Of a stretch of DNA of 37,623 bases, positions 1-8,064 are shown in pieces. A program made the translations under genes and the position numbers. The number at the start of each line of letters is the position of its first letter. Within the stretch, counting starts at the first letter, position 1. This DNA comes from Bacteroidales bacterium (GTDB lineage Bacteria; Bacteroidota; Bacteroidia; Bacteroidales; Muribaculaceae), in assembly GCA_030536615.1 (NCBI GenBank), contig JAUNPQ010000016.1, forward strand, positions 1 to 37,623, given 5' to 3'. The notes below the pieces were generated by a model. The model searched no databases and was not told the DNA's origin. It worked only from the letters and a program-made list of their open reading frames with translations.

Positions 1-1
1 T

Positions 2-43
2 CAGCGACCCGGAGGGAACACTCCCCAGCGACCCGGAGGGAAC
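2..43 (+). repeat. Tandem 18-bp direct repeat (24-bp period) inside the truncated CDS
   Basis: The 18-base unit CAGCGACCCGGAGGGAAC occurs at 2-19 and 26-43 and encodes QRPGGN twice. It sits at the window edge, so more copies may lie upstream. Such in-frame repeats can change copy number by slippage without a frameshift. Confidence 0.85.
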
Positions 44-679
44 GGACCGCAACGCCCCGGCGGCGGTTATACTCCAGGACATGGCCCGGGGGGGAACCAT
101 GGGCATCATCGTCCCGGCACTCCGCCTCCTCCCCGTCCCGGCGGCGGTCACCATCACGGCGGCTATCGCCCCGGCCCTCCCCCACGTCCGCATATGCCTG
201 CACACCGGCCCTGGCGTCCGCCGGTACCGCCACCCAATTTCAGACCATATTACGGAGCACCGTCATTCACCGGAATTCTGGGGCTGACCTTCGGCACAGC
301 GTTGGGAATCACCCTTTCCAATCTGGCCAATACGGGCTATAATGTCACCGGATACGGCAATGACTGCATTTATCTGTCAAATGTGCCGATGTTCAACCTT
401 TCATGGCCAAATGCCACACTCAACTATGTGAACGGCAACTTGCGCGGTTCGGAGTTCACATACTCGACACCCGGCTATGACATGAGCCGCTACAATATGC
501 TCTATAACAGCCTCGTGGCGCAATATGGGTACCCTGTTTCCGTACAAAACAACGGCGGCTACAACGTCTCGGCAACATGGTGGGGTTATAACAACGGATA
601 CATAACCCTGAGCTATTTCTCAGATTATGCCTACAACGGCACCATGCGCTATTATACGACACTGTCAATAGGCAACTGA
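2..679 (+). CDS. Gly/Pro/His-rich envelope protein, 5'-truncated by the window edge
   Basis: The reading frame is open from base 2, so the gene begins before the window; the first ATG inside (194) lies in the middle of a low-complexity region and is unlikely to be the true start. In order, the visible 225 residues are a Gly/Pro/His/Arg-rich segment (about codons 1-75, starting with two copies of QRPGGN), a short hydrophobic glycine-zipper-like stretch (about 88-108, GILGLTFGTALGI), and a Tyr/Asn/Gly-rich C-terminal domain with a conserved-looking WWGYNNGYITLSY stretch. I do not recognise a named family. The composition suggests an envelope or secreted protein; a signal peptide, if any, is outside the window. 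The downstream glycosyltransferase starts one base after its stop, so the two are probably cotranscribed. Confidence 0.75.
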   Translation, partial: QRPGGNTPQRPGGNGPQRPGGGYTPGHGPGGNHGHHRPGTPPPPRPGGGHHHGGYRPGPPPRPHMPAHRPWRPPVPPPNFRPYYGAPSFTGILGLTFGTALGITLSNLANTGYNVTGYGNDCIYLSNVPMFNLSWPNATLNYVNGNLRGSEFTYSTPGYDMSRYNMLYNSLVAQYGYPVSVQNNGGYNVSATWWGYNNGYITLSYFSDYAYNGTMRYYTTLSIGN

Positions 680-680
680 G

Positions 681-1826
681 GTGCAGCCCACAGAGACAAA
701 ACCACTTAGAATACTCCTCGTCGGCGACTATAGCAATATGCACAGTCAGCTGGCGAGGACTTTACGTGACATGGGACATCATGTGACACTGATGTCTGAC
801 GGCTGCGGATTCATGGACACACAGCGGTCAATAGACATAACCCGCCGCAAGGGCATAGTGGGCGGCGCATGGTTGGCCGCGCGGTGCTATGGCCCGCTTC
901 ACAAGTTCATGCGCGGCAATGACATTGTGGCACTTCAGGACACACATTTCATGCCCTTGCGGACAAAACGGCTCCGGTATTTCTTTGAGCGTCTGCGCGG
1001 TGAGAATGGAGCTGTTTTCCTCACAGCGGCAAGCACCGACTCGTACTATGTCAAAGAATGCCTCAACCATGATTCGTCTCTCCACTACAATGAGTTTCGC
1101 GTGGGCAACAACCTCACGGAGTTCTCACTGAGCAACAAGGAATGGCTGGACGGATGGCAATGCGATGAGCTGACGGCTTATAATGACTACATATATCAGC
1201 ATGTGGACGGTGTTGTGACCGCTCTCTATGAATATCAGCTTGCCACGCTCCGCAATCTGCCTCCCGAGAAAGTTGAATATGGCGGAATCCCAATAGATAC
1301 GGAGAGTCTCAAACCGTATGCTATCCCCGGGAATCCTGACTGCGTGAATATTTTTCTGGGACGGCACAAGCGCCGCATGCTTGAAAAAGGCACTGATATC
1401 CTTGAGCAGGCGGCAAGGGTTGTGTGCGACAGGCATCCCGGAAAAGTGCATCTTGAGATTGTTGAGGACAGGCCATATGCTGAGTACATAAACCTTATGG
1501 CAAAAAGCCATATTGTCCTTGACCAGATTTACAGCTACAGTCCGGCTACAAACGCCATGATAGCCATGTCACGCGGACTTGCGGCGGCAAGTGGCGGCGA
1601 ACCGGAGTTCTATGACTTCATAGGTGAGCGTGAGAACCGTCCGATCATAAATGTCACGCCTGATCTTGACCGTACCATAGAAATTCTTGACGGTGTGGCA
1701 AGCGCGCCTGAGAAATTGAAAGCAAGGGGCGAGGCCTCACGCAGATTTGTGGTCAGGCACAATGAGGCCACTGTTGTGGCTGAACGTTTCCTGAATTTCT
1801 GGCGCAGACGTCTGGCGAGCAAATGA
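681..1826 (+). CDS. Glycosyltransferase, GT-B fold (GT4-like)
   Basis: A 381-residue protein with the N-terminal pattern of GT-B glycosyltransferases (LRILLVGDYSNMHSQLARTL) and a C-terminal donor-binding half (about 225-375) that contains a KGTDIL segment and the SPATNAMIAMSRGLAAASGGEPE stretch, where family members bind the nucleotide sugar. Donor and acceptor cannot be told from sequence. The start is GTG at 681: an in-frame stop (669-671) lies just upstream, and the next ATG (741) would remove the first Rossmann strand. It begins one base after the preceding stop, suggesting translational coupling, and converges with ychF with only 9 bp between. There is no signal peptide, so it is cytosolic or peripheral to the membrane. 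Confidence 0.82.
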   Translation: MQPTETKPLRILLVGDYSNMHSQLARTLRDMGHHVTLMSDGCGFMDTQRSIDITRRKGIVGGAWLAARCYGPLHKFMRGNDIVALQDTHFMPLRTKRLRYFFERLRGENGAVFLTAASTDSYYVKECLNHDSSLHYNEFRVGNNLTEFSLSNKEWLDGWQCDELTAYNDYIYQHVDGVVTALYEYQLATLRNLPPEKVEYGGIPIDTESLKPYAIPGNPDCVNIFLGRHKRRMLEKGTDILEQAARVVCDRHPGKVHLEIVEDRPYAEYINLMAKSHIVLDQIYSYSPATNAMIAMSRGLAAASGGEPEFYDFIGERENRPIINVTPDLDRTIEILDGVASAPEKLKARGEASRRFVVRHNEATVVAERFLNFWRRRLASK

Positions 1827-1835
1827 TGCAGTCCG

Positions 1836-2939
1836 TCAGACGTTGAAACGGAAATGCATTATATCGCCGTCCTGCACAACATATTCCTTGCCTTCCACCC
1901 CAAGTCGGCCGGCTTCCTTGACTCCCTGCTCTCCGCCAAGGTTAACGTAGTCATCATATTTTATAACTTCCGCACGGATAAAACCTTTCTCAAAGTCTGT
2001 GTGGATTATTCCGGCAGCCTGAGGTGCCTTTGTACCGCGGACAAATGTCCATGCACGTACCTCGTCAGGACCGGCAGTGAAATAGGTCTGCAGGTCAAGC
2101 AATGAGTAGGCAGCGCGGATAAGCCGCGCCACGCCGCTTTCTTCCAGACCGATTTCCGCAAGGAATTCCTGACGTTCCTCATATGTGTCAAGCTCGGCTA
2201 TCTGGCTCTCTGTGTCGGCGGCAACCACAAGCAGGTCAGCGTCCTCTCCCTTGATAGCCTCACGCACAGCCTCGACATATGCATTACCGGCGGCTGCAGA
2301 GGCTTCATCCACATTGCACACATAAAGCACCGGCTTGTTGGTGAGCAGGAAGAGTTCTTTGGCATATCGCTCCTCATCGGGCGTGTCAAACTTCACTGTC
2401 CGCGCAGGCTGTCCGCCATCAAGAGCTTCCTTGAAACGGCTCAGCACGCCATACTGCATTTTGGCGATCTTGTCACCACCAGTCTGTGCGGCTTTCTGCG
2501 TCTTGGCAATACGTGCCTCGACAGTCTCAAGGTCTTTGAGCTGAAGTTCATAGTCAATTATCTCCTTGTCCCGGACCGGGTCAACCGTGCCGTCAACATG
2601 CACAACATTGTCATTGTCAAAGCAACGCAGAACGTGTATAATGGCATCTGTCTCACGTATGTTGGCCAGAAATTTATTACCGAGTCCCTCTCCGCGCGAA
2701 GCTCCTTTCACAAGCCCGGCGATATCAACAATCTCAACGGTTGCCGGCACAACAGAACGCGGCTGGCACATGTCCACAAGTTTGTTCAGTCGGTGGTCCG
2801 GAACGGTGATGACACCCACATTGGGTTCAATTGTGCAGAAAGGGAAATTCTGCGCCTGAGCCTTTGCGCTTGACAGACAGTTGAACAATGTTGATTTGCC
2901 TACGTTCGGTAAGCCCACTATGCCGCATTGAAGTGCCAT
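1836..2939 (-). CDS. ychF: Redox-regulated ATPase YchF (Obg-family, OLA1-like)
   Basis: A 367-residue member of the YchF/OLA1 branch of the TRAFAC GTPases, which prefer ATP and associate with ribosomes. The P-loop GLPNVGKS is at residues 9-16, followed by the switch region with [12 protein letters not shown] and the [17 protein letters not shown] motif. A helical insertion comes next, then [12 protein letters not shown] (the altered NKxD equivalent), and finally the C-terminal TGS domain ending [13 protein letters not shown]. Length and architecture are standard and complete. It has its own promoter at 3015-3046, overlapping the terminator of the upstream oxidoreductase operon, so it is probably transcribed separately. 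Confidence 0.97.
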   Translation of the reverse strand: MALQCGIVGLPNVGKSTLFNCLSSAKAQAQNFPFCTIEPNVGVITVPDHRLNKLVDMCQPRSVVPATVEIVDIAGLVKGASRGEGLGNKFLANIRETDAIIHVLRCFDNDNVVHVDGTVDPVRDKEIIDYELQLKDLETVEARIAKTQKAAQTGGDKIAKMQYGVLSRFKEALDGGQPARTVKFDTPDEERYAKELFLLTNKPVLYVCNVDEASAAAGNAYVEAVREAIKGEDADLLVVAADTESQIAELDTYEERQEFLAEIGLEESGVARLIRAAYSLLDLQTYFTAGPDEVRAWTFVRGTKAPQAAGIIHTDFEKGFIRAEVIKYDDYVNLGGEQGVKEAGRLGVEGKEYVVQDGDIMHFRFNV

Positions 2940-2969
2940 GATCTTATATGAAAAAAGTTCTATTGAAAC

Positions 2970-3015
2970 AAAAAAAGCAGGTTGACTGCGGTGATATAGC
3001 CGTCAGTCAGCCTGC
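2970..3015 (-). terminator. Intrinsic terminator of the 2-oxoacid oxidoreductase operon
   Basis: Read on the minus strand, 3015-3004 pairs with 2988-2977 (12 bp with one mismatch) plus three inner pairs, and is followed at once by seven U residues (2976-2970). It lies 64 bp beyond the stop of the gamma-subunit gene and inside the ychF leader. Confidence 0.85.
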
Positions 3016-3046
3016 AAATTTACGCATATTATCCGAGATGGCCAAA
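3015..3046 (-). promoter_or_regulatory. Bacteroidota-type promoter of ychF
   Basis: On the minus strand there is a -33 TTTG (3046-3043), a 20-bp spacer, and a -7 box TAAATTTG (3022-3015) that fits TAnnTTTG. Transcription should start near 3008-3012, about 70 nt before the ychF ATG. The last base of the -7 box is the first base of the terminator hairpin. Confidence 0.72.
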
Positions 3047-3078
3047 ACACACATTCGTGCCAAGTCCATCCCGCAAGG

Positions 3079-3615
3079 TCATTTCACTAGTGATTTTCCT
3101 TTGGCTATGGCCTCCTGATTCAGAGGAATGAGATGGTGATGTCTCTCAGGGAGAGTCTTTTTAAGACCGCGTATAACGGCTTCATCTTCCATGAGCGGAC
3201 GGGCTTTCAGCAACGCGCCCAGCAGAATCATGTTATATGTCTTGGAATTTCCCATTTCTATGGCCGCCTCGGTGGCATTCACCGGAATAACGGTAATGTC
3301 TTTACGCTGCGGGGCATGATGTATTCCATAGGGGTCATAAATGAGTGTGCCGCCGGGTTTCACTTTGCTCTCAAACTTGTCAAGGCTCTGCTGATTAAGG
3401 ATCACGGCGGTGTCATAGCTGTCCACAATAGGCGATGAAATGGACTTGTCACTCACAATTACAGTTACATTGGCGGTGCCGCCTCGCTGTTCGGGACCGT
3501 AGGCAGGCATCCAGGTCACTTCGCGGTTGTCCATGAGGGCCGCATATGCCAGAATCTTACCCATGGAGAGGACGCCTTGTCCACCGAATCCGGCTATGAT
3601 GATTTCTTCTTTCAT
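3079..3615 (-). CDS. 2-oxoacid:ferredoxin oxidoreductase, gamma subunit
   Basis: A 178-residue gamma subunit of the pyruvate/2-oxoacid:ferredoxin oxidoreductase superfamily. It starts with the family signature IIIAGFGGQGVLSMGKILAYA and carries MPAYGPEQRGGTANVTVIVS, the CoA/TPP-proximal segment. It is the last gene of the four-gene operon, 21 bp after the beta subunit. Together with alpha, beta and the ferredoxin-like subunit it oxidatively decarboxylates a 2-oxoacid with CoA, passing electrons to ferredoxin; the separated four-subunit form is typical of 2-oxoglutarate (Kor) or branched-chain 2-oxoacid (Vor) enzymes. Substrate cannot be fixed from sequence alone. Confidence 0.93.
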   Translation of the reverse strand: MKEEIIIAGFGGQGVLSMGKILAYAALMDNREVTWMPAYGPEQRGGTANVTVIVSDKSISSPIVDSYDTAVILNQQSLDKFESKVKPGGTLIYDPYGIHHAPQRKDITVIPVNATEAAIEMGNSKTYNMILLGALLKARPLMEDEAVIRGLKKTLPERHHHLIPLNQEAIAKGKSLVK

Positions 3616-3636
3616 ATCAATGAGTTCTGTTTGCGG

Positions 3637-4398
3637 TTAGACATTTTTCAAATCACCCAGAGGATATTTCTCAAACATATTCTCCTCCATCCAGTGATTT
3701 GACTGTTCAGGGGTAAGTTTCCAGCCGGAATTGCAGGTGGATACAACCTCGACAATCGATGTGCCGCGTTTCTGCCGGGCGTTCTCAAAGGCTTTCTTCA
3801 ACGCTGCTTTTGTTTTGCGCACGCTGGCCGGTGTATGAACACTCTGACGTGTCACATAGCATGTTCCGTCAAGGCCGGCAAGGATATCACTGATCTTTAT
3901 AGGATAGCCGTTAAGCTCGGCGGTGCGCCCATATGGCGTTGTCGCCGTCTTCTGGCCCAGAAGTGTCGTGGGAGCCATCTGGCCGCCGGTCATGCCGTAG
4001 ATAGCATTGTTTATAAACACAATCACTATGTTTTCTCCGCGATTGGCGGCGTGGATGGTCTCGGCAATTCCTATTGCGGCAAGATCGCCGTCGCCCTGAT
4101 AGGTGAACACAACATTCCCGGGGTTCAGACGGCTCAGTGCCGTGGCAACAGCCGGTGCGCGTCCATGTGCTGCCTCAACCCAGTCTATATCAATATAATT
4201 GTATGCGAACACCGCGCAGCCCACCGGGGCCACACCGACAACGTTGTCTTCAAGTCCCATCTCATCAATGACCTCGGCAATAAGTTTATGAACCACGCCG
4301 TGGCTGCAGCCGGGACAATAATGTGTATTCACGTCAAGCAACAGACGCGGACGACTTGCCGTCTTGTTCTCGGGTCTGATTATTTCTTCAATATTCAT
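3637..4398 (-). CDS. 2-oxoacid:ferredoxin oxidoreductase, beta (TPP-binding) subunit
   Basis: A 253-residue thiamine-pyrophosphate subunit. Visible motifs are HYCPGCSHG near the N-terminus and the TPP/Mg motif beginning GDGDLAAIG and closing at INNAIYGMTGGQMAPTT. The length is normal for the short beta subunit of Kor/Vor-type enzymes, which lack the C-terminal extension of pyruvate oxidoreductases. It lies 45 bp after the alpha subunit and 21 bp before gamma on the minus strand, in the usual operon order. The enzyme is cytosolic and central to ferredoxin-linked anaerobic metabolism. Confidence 0.94.
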   Translation of the reverse strand: MNIEEIIRPENKTASRPRLLLDVNTHYCPGCSHGVVHKLIAEVIDEMGLEDNVVGVAPVGCAVFAYNYIDIDWVEAAHGRAPAVATALSRLNPGNVVFTYQGDGDLAAIGIAETIHAANRGENIVIVFINNAIYGMTGGQMAPTTLLGQKTATTPYGRTAELNGYPIKISDILAGLDGTCYVTRQSVHTPASVRKTKAALKKAFENARQKRGTSIVEVVSTCNSGWKLTPEQSNHWMEENMFEKYPLGDLKNV

Positions 4399-4443
4399 AT
4401 TTATTGGAATTTGACCTTTTTCTTTTTTGTTGCTATATCACCG

Positions 4444-5529
4444 TCATTCTTTGCCGAAGTCACGGTTGAAAGCGTCCAGTATCTCTGCCGGCGTGGGAAT
4501 CATTCCGCCCATACGCCCGAAATGTGTCACCGGTACACGCCCTTCTGCGGCAAGACGCACATCCTCAACCATCTGACCGGCGTTTAGCTCAACAGTCAGA
4601 ATGCCTTTCACTTTCCGGGACATTGCGGCCACAGCGTCAGTGGGGAACGGCCAGAGGGTTATGGGACGCAAAAGGCCTATCTTTATACCTTTCTCGCGGG
4701 CTTCCTCAATGGCTTTCAGGGCTATGCGGGCAACGGTGCCGAAAGCCACAATCAGGTAATCGCAGTCATCGGTGAAATACTCCTGACAACGAACTTCGTT
4801 GGCGGTTATGAGTTTGTACGTATCCTGAAGAATCTCGTTGTTCTTCTCCATGACGGCGGAGTCAAGTTCAAGCGATGTCACCACATTGCGGTGTCCGCGG
4901 CCATGCTTGCCGGTTGCGGCCCACGGGCATTGCGCACGCACTTCCTCGTCGGTGCGGCGCGGACGCGCAGGCGGGAGAACAACTTTCTCCATCATCTGAC
5001 CTACTATACCGTCGGCAAGGATCATGGCCGGCACGCGGTATTTGAATGCGAGATCCATACCAAGCCCCACAAAGTCTGTCATCTCCTGAACTGTTGCCGG
5101 CGAGAGGACTATGAGATGGTAGTCACCGTGGCCTCCGCCTTTGGTGGCCTGAAAATAATCGGCCTGCGACGGCTGTATGGTGCCCAGTCCGGGACCTCCG
5201 CGCATCACATTGATGATAAGCGCCGGCAGGCGCGCGCCCGCTATATAGCTTATGCCCTCCTGTTTGAGTGATACGCCTGGCGATGAGGACGATGTCATCA
5301 CCGCCTTTCCCGATGCGGCGCCCCCATAAACCATATTTATGGCAGCGACTTCACTCTCGGCCTGAAGGACAACCATTCCGGTGGTCTCCCATGGCTTTTC
5401 AAGGGTAAGTGTTTCCAGAACTTCACTCTGCGGGGTAATGGGATACCCGAAATATCCGTCCATACCGTAGCGTATGGCCGCATGGGCAATCGCTTCGTTG
5501 CCCTTCATAAGTTTTACTTCCTGTTCCAT
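4444..5529 (-). CDS. vorB: 2-oxoacid:ferredoxin oxidoreductase, alpha subunit (VorB-like)
   Basis: A 361-residue alpha subunit. The N-terminal pyrimidine-binding domain begins EAIAHAAIRYGMDGYFGYPITPQSE, the pattern of 3-methyl-2-oxobutanoate/2-oxoglutarate:ferredoxin oxidoreductase alpha chains. The C-terminal half has the domain-II sequence YLIVAFGTVARIALKAIEEAREKGIKIGLLRPITLWPFP. In this group the closest known members are called VorB, but KorA is an equally fair name without biochemistry. It sits 34 bp after the ferredoxin-like gene and 45 bp before beta. No truncation or missing motif is seen. Confidence 0.92.
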   Translation of the reverse strand: MEQEVKLMKGNEAIAHAAIRYGMDGYFGYPITPQSEVLETLTLEKPWETTGMVVLQAESEVAAINMVYGGAASGKAVMTSSSSPGVSLKQEGISYIAGARLPALIINVMRGGPGLGTIQPSQADYFQATKGGGHGDYHLIVLSPATVQEMTDFVGLGMDLAFKYRVPAMILADGIVGQMMEKVVLPPARPRRTDEEVRAQCPWAATGKHGRGHRNVVTSLELDSAVMEKNNEILQDTYKLITANEVRCQEYFTDDCDYLIVAFGTVARIALKAIEEAREKGIKIGLLRPITLWPFPTDAVAAMSRKVKGILTVELNAGQMVEDVRLAAEGRVPVTHFGRMGGMIPTPAEILDAFNRDFGKE

Positions 5530-5563
5530 AGTGTGCGATGTTTTTGTTGGTTTTTACTCGCCC

Positions 5564-5794
5564 TTATTTCTCGACAACACGGTAGACTTCAATGCATGCA
5601 TCCGGACAGACAAGGGCGCATGATCCGCAGCCGATGCACTTGTCAGGATGTGCCATATATGCAAAATGATATCCACGGTCATTGACCTCCTTGGGCTGGA
5701 GGGCAAGGACGTCTACAGGGCAGGCAACGACACACAGGTCACAGCCTTTGCAACGTTTGTCGTTGACTGTTATCGCTCCTTTTATTTTAGCCAT
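5564..5794 (-). CDS. 2-oxoacid:ferredoxin oxidoreductase, 4Fe-4S delta subunit
   Basis: A 76-residue ferredoxin-like protein with two classical 4Fe-4S motifs: CKGCDLCVVACPVDVL and CIGCGSCALVCPDACIEV. It is the first gene of the operon and should relay electrons from the TPP subunit to free ferredoxin. The N-terminal KIKGAITVNDKRCKGC matches stand-alone delta subunits of Kor/Vor enzymes. The start codon at 5794 leaves a leader of about 35 nt from the -7 box at 5829-5836. Confidence 0.94.
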   Translation of the reverse strand: MAKIKGAITVNDKRCKGCDLCVVACPVDVLALQPKEVNDRGYHFAYMAHPDKCIGCGSCALVCPDACIEVYRVVEK

Positions 5795-5828
5795 TTTTCT
5801 TGGATTAGTAATGTTTGGTTGTTCTCCA

Positions 5829-5836
5829 CAAATATA
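5829..5836 (-). promoter_or_regulatory. Candidate -7 box of the 2-oxoacid oxidoreductase operon
   Basis: Minus-strand TATATTTG (5836-5829) fits TAnnTTTG and is 35 bp upstream of the first gene. A -33 TTTG at the right spacing is not present (the closest is an ATTG at 5863-5860), so the promoter is only half supported. Confidence 0.45.
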
Positions 5837-5980
5837 AAAAGTTTTTTTGTAACTTCCTACAATTAACGTTTCATTAACATTATTGTTCTCCGCCTATGCC
5901 CGCAATACGGCTAACGTCACAACTGTACCGCCACTTCTTATCTCCCGGCTCTGCCATCGGAGCATCCATTATCCTCCCAA

Positions 5981-6017
5981 AAGAGAGGACCTCCGCAATT
6001 CGCGAAAGCCCTCTCTT
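5981..6017 (-). terminator. Probable terminator downstream of the biotin-dependent carboxylase subunit
   Basis: An 8-bp perfect inverted repeat (5981-5988 with 6010-6017) begins 20 bp after the stop codon of the gene at 6037-7923. On the minus strand the hairpin ends in CTCTCTTTTGGG, a short U-tract. This would separate that gene from the oxidoreductase operon. Confidence 0.55.
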
Positions 6018-6036
6018 ATTGTTGGTATTCAGACTA

Positions 6037-7923
6037 TTATTCAAATTCAACGAGAACGGCATCGGCAGCCACCGGCTGTCCGGGAGCGGCAAAGACGCGC
6101 TTCACTGTTCCGTCACGGTCTGCCTCAACCTCGTTCTCCATTTTCATGGCTTCATAGACAAGTACTGTCTGGCCTTTCTTGACGCTGTCACCGGGCTTGA
6201 CTTTTATCTCGACAACCGTACCGGGCATCGGAGCGGTCAGTGTATGACCGGTGATAGGAGCATCGTCAGCAGCAGTACCGGCAGCCTCAGCTTTCTCCGC
6301 TTCAGGAGCAGCGGCTTTGGCAGCGGCAGCTTCCTCGGCGCGACGTTTGCGCAGGAAACCGTTGGCAACGTTCGGCAGAAGTTCAAGCAGCAGTTCTTCC
6401 TCACGGTTAGCCGCAAGTTTCACACCGCCAAGCTCAGGCAATGCGGGATTCTCAGGGCGTTTATATGTGGAGGTGTCATAGGGATGCTCTGTGGCATCGC
6501 CGGTGATCATGGCACGGAACTGCGGGTCAACCGGCACGGGAGTGTGTCCGTATTCACCTTTCACCAATGAAATGAACTGATTTGATTTGGTGGTGTAGTC
6601 CGGTTTGCCGGCGCGGCGGTCTATGGCCACCATCACTGCCTGTGAACCAACTATCTGACTGGTCGGAGTAACCAGCGGCACCAGTCCGGCATCACGGCGC
6701 ACCATCGGGATGAGGCGCATGGCGTCATCAAGCAGATCGCTGGCATTCAGGCTCTTCAGCTGGGCTACCATATTTGAATACATTCCGCCGGGAACTTCAG
6801 CCTCTTTGACAAGCTCGTTGGGTTTGGGGAAGCCGAAGTACTGCTCAATGGCATGACAGTGGCTGAGCAATGTCTCATAGTCATTGGCCTTGGCAGCCGC
6901 TACTGCGGCATCAAGATGAGCCTCGACATCGGCAGGCAATGTGTCTGTCAGAGGATCAAACTCGCGCGGGAAGTTGTCTTTCTGGAGGTCAAATGCGGCA
7001 AGACTCTGACGTGCGGCACGCAAGTGCTTGCGGATTTCGCCCACAGCCTTCATGTCTGCTTCTATTTCCACGCCAAGTTTCTGGCAGAAAAGATATACAA
7101 GCTCTATTGCCGGAGCGGCTGAACCACCGCCAAACCACCATATGTTGGTGTCAAGAATATCAACTCCGTTGATAATGGCCATCACTGATGATGCCAGTCC
7201 ATAACCGGGGGTGCAGTGTGTGTGGAAATCCACAGGAACTTTAACAGCCGCCTTGAGTTTGGCGATGATTGATGCGGCACGCGCCGGGGTGACAAGACCA
7301 GCCATATCTTTTAGAGTGATGATTTTTGCACCAAGAGCCTCCATCGCCTTGGCTTTCTCCACAAAATACTCATCGGTGAATATTTTCTCGGGTTCAGGCG
7401 CAGCCTTTTTCTTTCCGAAAAGACGTTTGAAGAAACCGGAATCTTCCTGCGGTGCAGCCACAGGCTTGGGATCGACAGTGTAGCAGACAGCGCCGTCGGC
7501 AATGCCGCCAAGCTCGTTTATAAGTCTGATTGACTCACGCACATTGTCAATGTCATTGAGTGCATCGAAAATGCGCATGACATTCAGGCCGTTGGCAATA
7601 GCCTCTTTATAGAATCCCTCAAGCACATAATCCGGATAAGGCACATAGCCGAAAAGGTTGCGTCCGCGTGAAAGCGCCGACAGCAGCGATTTTCCTTTCA
7701 TAGCTTTTGAGATTGTGCGCAAGCGGTCCCAGGGGCTTTCGTCAAGATAGCGCATAACCGAGTCAGGGACTGCACCGCCCCATACTTCCATGATATAGAA
7801 GCCGGCGTTCTCATAGAACGGGAGCAGCTTGTCTATTTCTTTCTGACTGAGGCGGGTGGCAAACAATGATTGTTGGCCGTCACGCAATGTAAGGTCTCTG
7901 ATTTGCAATTTGCGTCTTTCCAT
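6037..7923 (-). CDS. oadA: Biotin-dependent carboxylase/decarboxylase subunit (oxaloacetate decarboxylase alpha / pyruvate carboxylase subunit B type)
   Basis: A 628-residue fusion of a carboxyltransferase TIM barrel and a biotinyl domain. The barrel opens with IRDLTLRDGQQSLFATR and the metal-site region; a conserved C-terminal domain follows. A linker rich in Ala and Glu (about 520-555) leads to the biotinyl domain, whose EAMKMENE motif holds the biotinylated Lys (about residue 594). The family either decarboxylates oxaloacetate with sodium export or carboxylates pyruvate, depending on partners not present here. Residues about 154-180 form a Lys/Pro-rich insertion (SGFFKRLFGKKKAAPEPEK) inside the barrel. 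The protein is cytosolic and probably monocistronic, with a -7 box at 7970-7977. Confidence 0.92.
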   Translation of the reverse strand: MERRKLQIRDLTLRDGQQSLFATRLSQKEIDKLLPFYENAGFYIMEVWGGAVPDSVMRYLDESPWDRLRTISKAMKGKSLLSALSRGRNLFGYVPYPDYVLEGFYKEAIANGLNVMRIFDALNDIDNVRESIRLINELGGIADGAVCYTVDPKPVAAPQEDSGFFKRLFGKKKAAPEPEKIFTDEYFVEKAKAMEALGAKIITLKDMAGLVTPARAASIIAKLKAAVKVPVDFHTHCTPGYGLASSVMAIINGVDILDTNIWWFGGGSAAPAIELVYLFCQKLGVEIEADMKAVGEIRKHLRAARQSLAAFDLQKDNFPREFDPLTDTLPADVEAHLDAAVAAAKANDYETLLSHCHAIEQYFGFPKPNELVKEAEVPGGMYSNMVAQLKSLNASDLLDDAMRLIPMVRRDAGLVPLVTPTSQIVGSQAVMVAIDRRAGKPDYTTKSNQFISLVKGEYGHTPVPVDPQFRAMITGDATEHPYDTSTYKRPENPALPELGGVKLAANREEELLLELLPNVANGFLRKRRAEEAAAAKAAAPEAEKAEAAGTAADDAPITGHTLTAPMPGTVVEIKVKPGDSVKKGQTVLVYEAMKMENEVEADRDGTVKRVFAAPGQPVAADAVLVEFE

Positions 7924-7969
7924 GTCTTGTTATTATAGGGTAAGTTTTATGATATTTTATTGTAGTCCA

Positions 7970-7977
7970 CAAAGATA
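7970..7977 (-). promoter_or_regulatory. Candidate -7 box of the biotin-dependent subunit gene
   Basis: Minus-strand TATCTTTG (7977-7970) matches TAnnTTTG, 46 bp upstream of the start codon. No clear TTTG is seen at the -33 distance. Confidence 0.45.
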
Positions 7978-8033
7978 TTGTATTTTTTCTGAAATAAAGA
8001 AATTATTCCGTAATTTTTTTGGAAATATTTCAT

Positions 8034-8041
8034 TATTTTTG
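8034..8041 (+). promoter_or_regulatory. Candidate -7 box of the PHP phosphatase gene
   Basis: TATTTTTG at 8034-8041 fits TAnnTTTG and lies 23 bp before the ATG at 8065. The nearest upstream TTTG (8018-8021) is only 12 bp away, so the -33 element is not convincing. Confidence 0.4.
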
Positions 8042-8064
8042 TCACGTAATACCGTTTCACCGCC

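Noticed and set aside
3835-4587. A 250-codon open frame on the plus strand opposite the oxidoreductase alpha and beta genes
   Set aside because: It lies fully antisense to two well-supported conserved genes and has no recognisable domain or promoter; codon bias of the real genes keeps this frame open.
5896-6570. A 224-codon plus-strand frame opposite the biotin-dependent subunit
   Set aside because: It overlaps the conserved biotinyl domain in antisense, is cysteine- and serine-rich without domain structure, and runs through a probable terminator hairpin.
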